DNA from: an archaeon
GTDB lineage: Archaea; Thermoproteota; Nitrososphaeria; Nitrososphaerales; UBA183
DNA: 6,400 nt
Assembly (NCBI GenBank): GCA_021788415.1
Contig: JAJYKR010000019.1
Location: forward strand, 1 to 6,400
Direction of reading: 5' to 3'
The translations under genes and the position numbers were made by a program. Of this stretch, positions 1 through 4,287 are shown in pieces (position 1 is the first letter of the stretch; the number at the start of each line of letters is the position of its first letter). The notes below the pieces were generated by a model, which had not been told where the DNA came from, ran no database searches, and saw only the letters and a program-made list of their open reading frames with translations.

Positions 1-879
1 GACCTGGTAAGACTCTACGGCGGGGTGCCGGTGGTAGTGGGCGAGGCTTACGACCAGCGGATCGACCCCGAAAAGGTCAGCAGCGCACTCGACACGAACA
101 AGGGCATCGAGGTGGCGACCTTCGTTCACTGCGAGACGCCCAGCGGCGTCCTCAATCCCCTGCGCGAGGTCGCGACCGCCTGCAGAAAGAGAGGGGTCAA
201 GCTGATCGCCGACGTCGTGTCCACCCTGGGCGGCGTGCCCGTTGAAGTCGACGCTTGGGGGGTCGACGTCTGCCTTGGGGCGAGCCAGAAGTGCCTGAGT
301 GCTCCGCCCGGTCTGGCGCTCGTCTCCGTGAGCGAGGCCGCCTGGGAGACGGTGCGGTCCCGCGGGAGCGCCATACCATCATACTACGCGAGCCTCTGGC
401 AGTGGGAAGAGTGGTGGAGGAAGAAGCGGCTCTTCCCCTACACCCCGTCCATCACCGAGGTCAGCGCTCTCGACGAGGCTCTCGACATTGCCCTTGAGGA
501 AGGGCTCTCGCACTCTTTCGAGCGGCACGCGAGGGTCTCGAAGTCCCTGATATCGGGGTGCAGGGCGATGGGGCTCGTTCCGTACCCCCGGAGCGACTCC
601 TTCCACTCCCCCACCGTCACGGCCATCAAGTGCCCGCCGCGGATCCACGACACAGATCTGTTTCGGCGGATGGAGGACCGCTACGGAGTCATGATCGCCG
701 GCTCGTGGGGGAAGCTCAGCGGCGAAGTCCTGAGGCTCGGGAACATGGGATACAACGCCTACCCGCACAAAGCCCTGAAGGCCGTGCGCGCCCTGGAAAG
801 GGCGCTGAAGGACCTCGGCTTCAGGCCTGGGAAGTCGGGGGTGGCCGGGGAAGGTGACTTCCGTCGTCTGGGCCTCTGA
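1..879 (+). CDS. class V aminotransferase, alanine/serine-glyoxylate type (5' truncated)
   Basis: The frame is open from base 1 (begins D-L-V-R-L-Y-G-G), so the gene starts upstream; a GTG at 25 is internal. The visible 292 residues are the PLP-binding core and C-terminal domain of a fold-type I, class V aminotransferase, whose family members are usually about 380-390 residues. Seen: HCETPSGVLNPL, IADVVSTLGG (bases near 208-237; its Asp should contact the PLP pyridine nitrogen), and GASQKCLSAPPGL, with the Schiff-base lysine at bases 289-291. An YTPSITEVSALDEAL block and a C-terminal RLGNMGY, holding the likely substrate-carboxylate arginine, complete the pattern. Family knowledge: such enzymes move an amino group from alanine or serine to glyoxylate in the cytosol. 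The exact donor (alanine, serine, aspartate or ureidoglycine) cannot be read here. It converges on the HxlR regulator with a 2-base gap. Confidence 0.88.
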   Translation, partial: DLVRLYGGVPVVVGEAYDQRIDPEKVSSALDTNKGIEVATFVHCETPSGVLNPLREVATACRKRGVKLIADVVSTLGGVPVEVDAWGVDVCLGASQKCLSAPPGLALVSVSEAAWETVRSRGSAIPSYYASLWQWEEWWRKKRLFPYTPSITEVSALDEALDIALEEGLSHSFERHARVSKSLISGCRAMGLVPYPRSDSFHSPTVTAIKCPPRIHDTDLFRRMEDRYGVMIAGSWGKLSGEVLRLGNMGYNAYPHKALKAVRALERALKDLGFRPGKSGVAGEGDFRRLGL

Positions 880-881
880 AA

Positions 882-1238
882 CTACTTTCGTGCAACCGGG
901 ACGCTGGGAAGAACCCATTGGTTCCCCCATGTCCTGAGTGATTCGATCACCGGTCTCAGCTGTTCCCCCTTCTGGGTCAGCTTGTATTGGACGATGAACG
1001 GTTGTGTGCTTAGGACATCCCTTCTTACTATCTCCTCAGACGCGAGGTACTTCAGGACCCGTGACAGGGTCTTCGCGTCGACTCCGCCTGCGAGCCTGAG
1101 GAGCTCGTTGAATCGCAATGGACGGTCAAGTAGATACCTGACGACGATCAGGCGCCACTCGTTTCCGACTTTCCTGACCGACTGCACGACTGGACAGACT
1201 TCATACTCTTCTGCGGTTTCTGTCTTTTTCACTGGCAT
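882..1238 (-). CDS. HxlR-family winged helix-turn-helix transcriptional regulator
   Basis: This is a 118-residue protein of normal HxlR length. It has CPVVQSVRKVGNEWRLIVVRYLL near residues 15-37, then RFNELLRLAGGVDAKTLSRVLKYL (helix-turn-helix) and a wing ending around QYKLTQKGEQL, followed by a C-terminal dimerisation helix with the typical WGNQW. Cys15 sits where the HxlR/YodB group keeps its redox-reactive cysteine, so thiol or electrophile sensing is possible but unproven. I chose the ATG at 1238 over the longer frame (to 1409) because the added residues look non-homologous and run through the divergent promoter and neighbouring gene. AGGTGG at 1249-1244 is a fitting ribosome site five bases upstream. 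It is divergent from the SnoaL-like gene, which it probably controls, together with itself. Confidence 0.88.
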   Translation of the reverse strand: MPVKKTETAEEYEVCPVVQSVRKVGNEWRLIVVRYLLDRPLRFNELLRLAGGVDAKTLSRVLKYLASEEIVRRDVLSTQPFIVQYKLTQKGEQLRPVIESLRTWGNQWVLPSVPVARK

Positions 1239-1243
1239 CGGCG

Positions 1244-1249
1244 CCACCT
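1244..1249 (-). promoter_or_regulatory. Shine-Dalgarno site of the HxlR gene
   Basis: AGGTGG on the minus strand lies five bases before the ATG at 1238 and matches the anti-SD end of archaeal 16S rRNA. It decides the start codon. The predicted transcript start (about 25 bases after the TATA centre) lies right at this site, giving a very short leader. Confidence 0.55.
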
Positions 1250-1270
1250 GCTGACTCCCGGGCCAACAGC

Positions 1271-1280
1271 CTATATTAAC
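1271..1280. promoter_or_regulatory. shared TATA-like element of the divergent HxlR / SnoaL-like promoters
   Basis: CTATATTAAC is AT-rich in a GC-rich context and reads as a TATA box in both directions. On the plus strand its centre is about 27 bases before the ATG at 1303, ideal for a leaderless transcript. On the minus strand its centre is about 37 bases before the ATG at 1238, which leaves roughly 11 bases of leader carrying the AGGTGG site. The placement is seen; promoter function is inferred. Confidence 0.6.
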
Positions 1281-1302
1281 TTCCCTCTTCCTACCAGATG
1301 GC

Positions 1303-1770
1303 ATGAATCCATCAGATAGCTCAAGGGAGCAGAGAAACATGGGACTGATGCAGACTCTGGACGACGCCTGGAACGCTGGCCCGGGGAGTCCTCTCTGGGA
1401 GACGTTCAAGAAGCGTCACACCGAGAACGTCGCCGTCTACTGGCCCGGCGGGGCTCCGCCGACAGTCGGGAGACACAACCACGACCTCGAGGCCATCGAA
1501 TTCTTCAAGGCCTTCCCAGACCAGCACCTCGACAACCGGCCGTACAAGATCTTCTTCGCCTCTGGCGACTACACCGCCTCGGTAGCGCGGTTCACCGGAA
1601 CCTTCTCGGGGCCGATGTCGACTCCCGACGGGAAGGTGATTCCACCGACAGGTAAGAAGTTCGAGGTGGAGTTCGCGACAATCGCACGGTGGAACGACAA
1701 GGGCGAAATCATCGAAGAACGGCTATTCTACGACCTCACCGGTTTCATGAAACAAATAGGGTTGTCCTAG
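1303..1770 (+). CDS. SnoaL-like (NTF2-fold) polyketide cyclase / ester cyclase family protein
   Basis: This 155-residue protein has the length and pattern of single-domain SnoaL/NTF2-like proteins: an N-terminal helix (LMQTLDDAWNAG), VAVYWPGG, EFFKAFPDQHLDN, a hydrophobic strand IFFASGDYTASVARFTGTFSG, then PPTGKKFEVEFATIARWNDKGEIIEERLFYDL and a closing FMKQIGL. Family knowledge: this alpha+beta barrel cone fold binds small hydrophobic ligands. Many members are catalytically uncharacterised, so the substrate is unknown. The ATG at 1303 is about 27 bases from the TATA-like box, so a leaderless start is likely. An in-frame ATG at 1339, preceded by GGGAG, is a possible alternative and would remove 12 poorly conserved-looking residues. 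It is divergently paired with an HxlR regulator, suggesting induction by a small molecule or stress. No signal peptide or membrane segment is seen. Confidence 0.82.
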   Translation: MNPSDSSREQRNMGLMQTLDDAWNAGPGSPLWETFKKRHTENVAVYWPGGAPPTVGRHNHDLEAIEFFKAFPDQHLDNRPYKIFFASGDYTASVARFTGTFSGPMSTPDGKVIPPTGKKFEVEFATIARWNDKGEIIEERLFYDLTGFMKQIGLS

Positions 1771-1788
1771 GCAAGACAGCCAGGACCT

Positions 1789-1802
1789 CCCTTCCCCTTT
1801 TT
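1789..1802 (+). terminator. possible oligo-T terminator after the SnoaL-like gene
   Basis: A pyrimidine-rich tract ending in five T lies about 20 bases after the stop codon at 1770. Archaeal RNA polymerase can terminate at T-runs without a strong hairpin. The run is short, so this is tentative. Confidence 0.35.
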
Positions 1803-2000
1803 GTCATGCACCCGTTGGGGGCAGGATCCTATTCGCCAATCGCGGCACTCTCCCAACAGAATCCTCATCCCATGGTACAGTGATTTCGCGCAACTTGGTG
1901 GTATGTGGATAGAGTTCAGTGACTTCTCCGGACGCCAAGGCCCCTTCCGACCGGCAAGGATGGAGGCGTCGACGGCGCGCGCTGCTGGCCGCGGCATCAA

Positions 2001-2009
2001 GGATAAGTC
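2001..2009 (+). promoter_or_regulatory. TATA-like box of the aldolase gene
   Basis: GGATAAGTC is centred about 27 bases before the ATG at 2033, the spacing for a leaderless archaeal transcript. Its GATAAG core is also seen before the zinc-ribbon gene. No SD-like sequence lies before the ATG. Confidence 0.5.
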
Positions 2010-2032
2010 GCCCCTTCGCCTACCCGGCCCAG

Positions 2033-2923
2033 ATGGCCAAAGGGGGCGCCCAGGAGATCAAGGGGCTGTTCACCGCGCTGATCACCCCGTTCGACGCAAG
2101 GGGCCGCGTGAACCCGGAAGCCCTCCAGAGGCTGGTCTCGTTCCAGGTATCGAAGGGGGCCGAGGGGATCTTCCCCTGCGGGAGCACTGGCCTGGGGCCG
2201 ATGCTATCGCCTGAAGAACGGAAGTCCGTCGCTGCGACAGTCGTCGGGTCGGCAAAGGGAAGGGTCCCCGTCGTGGTGCAGGTCGGCGCCGCTGACACCG
2301 GGACCGCGGCCGAGCTCGCCGTTCACGCCGAGGACGTCGGGGCCTACGCCGTCGCCAGCCTGACCCCCTATTACTACAAGCCTGGCGAACGAGCTGTCGC
2401 CAAGCACTTCGAAGCGATCTTGAAGAAAGTGGACATACCTGTCCTCGCCTACAACATCCCCCAGTTCACCGGGAACAACCTGTCGCCTGCGGCCGTCCTG
2501 GAGCTTGCGAAGTCCGGCGTCGCAGGGATAAAGGACTCTTCGCGGGACTTCCTCCACCTCCTCGATCTCCTCGACGCCGTCCCCGACGGCTTCGTGGTGA
2601 TGAACGGCACGGAGGAGTACGGGCTTCACGCGGTCATGTCCGGGGCGGACGGCCTCGTCTCAGGCGGTGCCAGCGCGCTCCCCGAGCTCTTCTCGTCGAT
2701 GCTCCTGGCCCAGCGGAAGGGAGACGCCAAGTCGGCCCTCGCCGCGCAGAAGAGGGTGAGGGAAGTGAAGGACCTTGTGAAGTCCGGGCCCATCTCGGCG
2801 TACTACGCGATCCTCAAGGAGCGAGGGATCGACTGCGGGGTGCCCCGGCCCCCGTTCCTCCCGACGGACCAGAGCTCGTCCGCCGCCGCCATGGCCGGGC
2901 TCCGGGCTCTCGGCCTCGTCTAG
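2033..2923 (+). CDS. DHDPS/NAL-superfamily aldolase, probable 2-keto-3-deoxygluconate aldolase
   Basis: This 296-residue TIM-barrel class I aldolase has the usual family length. Seen: GLFTALITPFD (residues 11-21), the 2-keto-acid carboxylate loop GSTGLGP (50-56), LTPYYYKP (110-117), AYNIPQFTG with catalytic-type Tyr140, and GIKDSS with Schiff-base Lys167. True dihydrodipicolinate synthases usually have GTTGE in the first loop and an arginine after YNVPS. Here the loop is GLGP, as in Sulfolobus-type KDG aldolases, and Phe145 replaces the arginine, so lysine biosynthesis is unlikely. I infer cleavage of KDG (perhaps also KDPG) to pyruvate and glyceraldehyde(-3-phosphate) in an archaeal Entner-Doudoroff route; another sugar-acid lyase is possible. 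The frame extends back to 1919, but the extension is arginine-rich and lies upstream of the promoter, so I start at 2033. It converges on tag with overlapping stops. Confidence 0.85.
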   Translation: MAKGGAQEIKGLFTALITPFDARGRVNPEALQRLVSFQVSKGAEGIFPCGSTGLGPMLSPEERKSVAATVVGSAKGRVPVVVQVGAADTGTAAELAVHAEDVGAYAVASLTPYYYKPGERAVAKHFEAILKKVDIPVLAYNIPQFTGNNLSPAAVLELAKSGVAGIKDSSRDFLHLLDLLDAVPDGFVVMNGTEEYGLHAVMSGADGLVSGGASALPELFSSMLLAQRKGDAKSALAAQKRVREVKDLVKSGPISAYYAILKERGIDCGVPRPPFLPTDQSSSAAAMAGLRALGLV

Positions 2924-3501
2924 GCCCGCCCGCCGAGTTCGCGGTAACGGAAACAGTCCACGACATGGTCGTTCACCATCCCTGTCGCCTGCATGAACGC
3001 ATAGCATATGGTCGGTCCCACGAACCTGAACCCGCGTCCGGCCAGGTCCTTGCTCATCGCCGCTGCATCCGGGGTGGTGGCAGGCACCCCTTTGAGGGTC
3101 CGCCAGCGGTTGATCTTCGGCTCCCCTCCCACGAACCCCCAGATATAGGAGTCGAAGCTCCCGAATTCAATCTGGACCTTCAGCAGGGCCCTGGCATTCT
3201 GAATCGCGGAGGCTATCTTGAGCCTGTTCCTGACTATGCCAGGATCCGCGAGCAAGCGGTCGACCTTCACCCTGCCATATCGCGCGACCCTCCGTGGTTC
3301 GAACCCGTCGAACGCGCGCCTGAAGTTCTCCCTCTTCCTCAGTATGGTCCACCAGCTCAGCCCCGCCTGGGCCCCTTCCAGCACCAGGAACTCGAAGAGC
3401 GCCCTGTCCTCGTGCACCGGGACCCCCCACTCCTTGTCGTGGTAGTCGCGGTATAGAGGGGCCTGGACCGACGACCAGCCGCACCTCTTCCGTTCCTTCA
3501 C
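2920..3501 (-). CDS. tag: DNA-3-methyladenine glycosylase I
   Basis: This is a 193-residue, full-length Tag protein, which removes 3-methyladenine from alkylated DNA to start base excision repair. Seen in order: RCGW (6-9), YHDKEWGVP (20-28), LEGAQAGLSWWTILRKRENFRRAF (41-64), LLADPGIVRNRLKI, EFGSFDSYIWGFVGG, SKDLAGRGFRFVGPTICYAFMQATGMVNDHVVDCF. Cys7, His21, His179 and Cys183 correspond to the zinc-binding set of Tag, and Glu42 lies in the conserved LE..QAGLSW pocket motif. The start is a GTG at 3501 with an AGGAGG-type ribosome site immediately upstream; an in-frame TGA about 30 bases further upstream excludes longer versions. The gene is tail-to-tail with the aldolase, sharing four bases. 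It is divergent from the zinc-finger gene, with 87 bases between them. Confidence 0.95.
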   Translation of the reverse strand: MKERKRCGWSSVQAPLYRDYHDKEWGVPVHEDRALFEFLVLEGAQAGLSWWTILRKRENFRRAFDGFEPRRVARYGRVKVDRLLADPGIVRNRLKIASAIQNARALLKVQIEFGSFDSYIWGFVGGEPKINRWRTLKGVPATTPDAAAMSKDLAGRGFRFVGPTICYAFMQATGMVNDHVVDCFRYRELGGRA

Positions 3502-3558
3502 GCCCTCCTGGCGGGGGCCGAGGGTACATCAAGCCATGCCCCCCTTGGACGGAGAAGG

Positions 3559-3567
3559 CGTAAGTAG
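3559..3567 (+). promoter_or_regulatory. TATA-like box of the small zinc-finger gene
   Basis: CGTAAGTAG is centred about 26 bases before the ATG at 3589. No SD is seen, so a leaderless transcript is likely. Confidence 0.4.
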
Positions 3568-3588
3568 AGCCATGTCTCTCTTCGCTGC

Positions 3589-3726
3589 ATGCCTCTCTGC
3601 CCGAAGTGCGGCAAGCTGATCAGCGCCAAGAAGTACAAGAGGCACCTGGAGCGCTGCGGAAAGACGCACAAGCACGGCGCAGGGCCCCTCCCCGCGGGGG
3701 GAGACAACTTCTTCGAGCGGGTTTGA
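3589..3726 (+). CDS. small zinc-finger protein (45 aa), function unknown
   Basis: The ATG at 3589 opens a 45-residue frame ending in TGA at 3726. Its first half is a compact zinc finger: Cys4-Pro-Lys-Cys7-Gly, then a basic helix (SAKKYKRHLERCGKTHKH) giving His19 and Cys23 (or nearby His27/His29) as the other likely ligands, a C2HC-like arrangement. The tail is a glycine/proline linker ending DNFFERV. The many Lys/Arg residues suggest nucleic-acid binding, but no specific role can be assigned. Family knowledge: short single-finger proteins are common and mostly uncharacterised in archaea. Support for coding: coherent CxxC...H...C spacing and a TATA-like box at leaderless distance. The stop lies three bases before the tRNA-Asp TATA-like box, so the tRNA probably has its own promoter. 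A competing ATG at 3572 is in another frame and stops quickly. Confidence 0.75.
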   Translation: MPLCPKCGKLISAKKYKRHLERCGKTHKHGAGPLPAGGDNFFERV

Positions 3727-3728
3727 AA

Positions 3729-3736
3729 CTTAAAAC
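3729..3736 (+). promoter_or_regulatory. TATA-like box of the tRNA-Asp gene
   Basis: CTTAAAAC, preceded by the purine-rich TGAAA as a possible BRE, is centred about 31 bases before the mature tRNA 5' end, so transcription would start about 5 bases upstream of it. It follows the zinc-finger stop codon directly. Confidence 0.6.
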
Positions 3737-3800
3737 CACCCCCGGATTTGGCCCCTTTCAAGCGCCCTGGTCGTATAGAGGTCAGTATGCTGCCCTGTCA

Positions 3801-3818
3801 CCGGCAACGCCGGCAGAG
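3801..3818 (+). other. tRNA intron 1, 18 nt, canonical position 37/38
   Basis: The intron sits one base after the anticodon. It forms a complete bulge-helix-bulge. The outer helix is the anticodon stem CTGCC/GGCAG. The central 4-bp helix pairs exon CTGT (3795-3798) with intron GCAG (3813-3816), one G-U pair included. The 3-nt bulges are CA^C and AG^C. The inner hairpin is CGGC-AAC-GCCG (3802-3812). Cutting each bulge after its second base gives the correct 7-nt anticodon loop. This is the standard substrate of the archaeal splicing endonuclease. Confidence 0.93.
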
Positions 3819-3839
3819 CGGCAGCGACCCGGGTTCGAA

Positions 3840-3855
3840 ATCTCGGTGACGAAAG
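3840..3855 (+). other. tRNA intron 2, 16 nt, T-loop position 59/60
   Basis: The intron interrupts the T-loop after A59. T-stem CCGGG/CCCGG is the outer helix. Exon TTCG (3834-3837) pairs with intron CGAA (3850-3853) as the central 4-bp helix. The 3-nt bulges are AA^A (3838-3840) and AG^T (3854-3856). The remaining 9 nt (3841-3849) close only by a weak TC/GA pairing. Cutting after the second base of each bulge restores TTCGAAT, the consensus T-loop. Non-canonical T-loop introns at 58-60 are known in some archaea. Confidence 0.88.
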
Positions 3856-3979
3856 TCCCGGCCAGGGCGCCACTTCTCCTCAACAAGGATGGCCAGGTCA
3901 TGCATGCTCGCACCTCTCACAGGGCTGCGGGTGCCCCCGTCAGAGGTCCCGAGGCGTCCCTGCCCAGCCCGCCCAGGGG

Positions 3980-4126
3980 CTATCTGAACCCCAGGCCGGC
4001 CGAGTCCATGAGCTTCACGCACTCGGCGCACCGGAGTCCTCTCGGGGTCCTGTACAGCCTCGTCTTGGCACCGCACTGCGGACATTCCACCGCGCGGCTC
4101 TGGGGCTGCATAGGAGGTTCTGCCAT
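3980..4126 (-). CDS. small zinc-ribbon protein (48 aa), function unknown
   Basis: The minus-strand ATG at 4126 opens a 48-residue frame ending in TAG at 3982-3980. After a 14-residue proline-rich lead it holds one zinc ribbon: Cys15-Pro-Gln-Cys18-Gly, a basic stretch KTRLYRTPRGL, then Cys33-Ala-Glu-Cys36, and a short tail ending LGFR. The CPxCG and CxxC pair 14 residues apart is a typical four-cysteine rubredoxin-like/zinc-ribbon knuckle. Such stand-alone ribbons often bind nucleic acid or protein partners, but nothing here gives a role. A GATAAGAA box about 28 bases upstream supports a leaderless start. It is divergent from the DEAD-box helicase gene. It could be mistaken for noise because a longer spurious frame (3798-4085) overlaps it. 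Confidence 0.72.
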   Translation of the reverse strand: MAEPPMQPQSRAVECPQCGAKTRLYRTPRGLRCAECVKLMDSAGLGFR

Positions 4127-4150
4127 GACTTCGGCTCCCTTACGGGGGCC

Positions 4151-4158
4151 TTCTTATC
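4151..4158 (-). promoter_or_regulatory. TATA-like box of the zinc-ribbon gene
   Basis: GATAAGAA on the minus strand is centred about 28 bases upstream of the ATG at 4126, matching leaderless spacing. Confidence 0.45.
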
Positions 4159-4211
4159 TCTGCTGAAAGCACGGCCGCCGAGCTGGGTCGTCTCATCGGC
4201 CCCCGCCCAGT

Positions 4212-4220
4212 CTTAAATAC
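4212..4220 (+). promoter_or_regulatory. TATA-like box upstream of the DEAD-box helicase
   Basis: CTTAAATAC stands out in GC-rich sequence. With usual archaeal spacing, transcription would start near 4241-4244, about 40 bases before the TTG at 4284, so this gene would have a real 5' leader. Confidence 0.6.
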
Positions 4221-4251
4221 AGGACGCAGAGCGCGGCCTCAGGTTTCTTCC

Positions 4252-4287
4252 GTGAGAGAAACAAGCGACCCAGTGGTAATAGTTTGA
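4252..4287 (+). other. possible 11-codon upstream ORF overlapping the helicase start
   Basis: A GTG at 4252 opens an 11-residue frame (MRETSDPVVIV) whose TGA at 4285-4287 overlaps the helicase TTG at 4284 in a TTGA arrangement typical of translational coupling. It lies within the predicted 5' leader. It may be chance, or an upstream ORF that feeds ribosomes to the helicase start. Only position and overlap support it. Confidence 0.3.

Larger units (their letters stand above)
1771..2032. other. intergenic spacer, no supported gene
   Basis: These 262 bases lie between the SnoaL-like stop and the aldolase start. They contain a short pyrimidine-rich stretch ending in five T at 1798-1802 and a TATA-like box near 2001-2009. 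Frames that cross it have low-complexity, arginine-rich translations without recognisable motifs and run into other genes. No tRNA-like fold or C/D-box pair is evident. Confidence 0.5.
3764..3872 (+). tRNA. tRNA-Asp(GTC) with two introns, CCA encoded
   Basis: Reading by arms: acceptor GCCCTGG (3764-3770) pairs with CCAGGGC (3862-3868). The D-arm is GTAT/GTAT (3773-3776 with 3785-3788, two G-U pairs) around AGAGGTCA. Anticodon stem CTGCC (3790-3794) pairs with GGCAG (3820-3824). The anticodon GTC is at 3797-3799, flanked by CT and A, with C38 at 3819. The variable loop is CGAC. T-stem CCGGG (3829-3833) pairs with CCCGG (3857-3861). The discriminator is G (3869), an Asp identity base, followed by CCA (3870-3872). 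The T-loop becomes TTCGAAT only after removing 3840-3855, and the anticodon loop becomes CTGTCAC only after removing 3801-3818. Without both removals the arms cannot close correctly. The spliced RNA has all stems fully paired, so the gene is very probably functional. It delivers Asp to GAC/GAU codons. Confidence 0.95.

Noticed and set aside
379..930. 183-residue minus-strand frame opposite the aminotransferase
   Set aside because: It is antisense to a clear PLP-enzyme coding frame and spans the convergent stop region; typical GC-rich shadow.
1239..1409. Longer start for the HxlR protein
   Set aside because: It would run through the shared promoter and into the SnoaL-like gene; the SD at 1249-1244 and normal family length support the ATG at 1238.
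1919..2032. N-terminal extension of the aldolase frame
   Set aside because: The extra 38 residues are Arg/Ala-rich, have no family counterpart, and lie upstream of the TATA-like box at 2001-2009; family alignment starts just after the ATG at 2033.
1801..2214. 137-residue plus-strand frame in the spacer
   Set aside because: It continues into the aldolase in the wrong frame with low-complexity Gly/Arg/Pro sequence; no motif or well-placed promoter.
3811..3830. Alternative tRNA reading in which the first GGCAG copy (3812-3816) forms the 3' anticodon stem
   Set aside because: It would give a 12-nt variable region and a poor loop; the second copy gives a perfect bulge-helix-bulge and a normal 4-nt variable loop.
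3873..3979. Possible RNA element or terminator between tRNA-Asp and the zinc-ribbon gene
   Set aside because: It holds a TGCATGCA-like palindrome and GC-rich pyrimidine tracts, but no T-run, stable paired structure or C/D-box set that I could support.
3798..4085. 95-residue minus-strand frame
   Set aside because: It overlaps the tRNA-Asp gene and the zinc-ribbon gene in another frame and shows no motif.
3606..4166. 186-residue plus-strand frame
   Set aside because: It runs through the zinc-finger gene out of frame, across the whole tRNA and antisense to the zinc-ribbon gene; composition is that of a GC-rich shadow frame.
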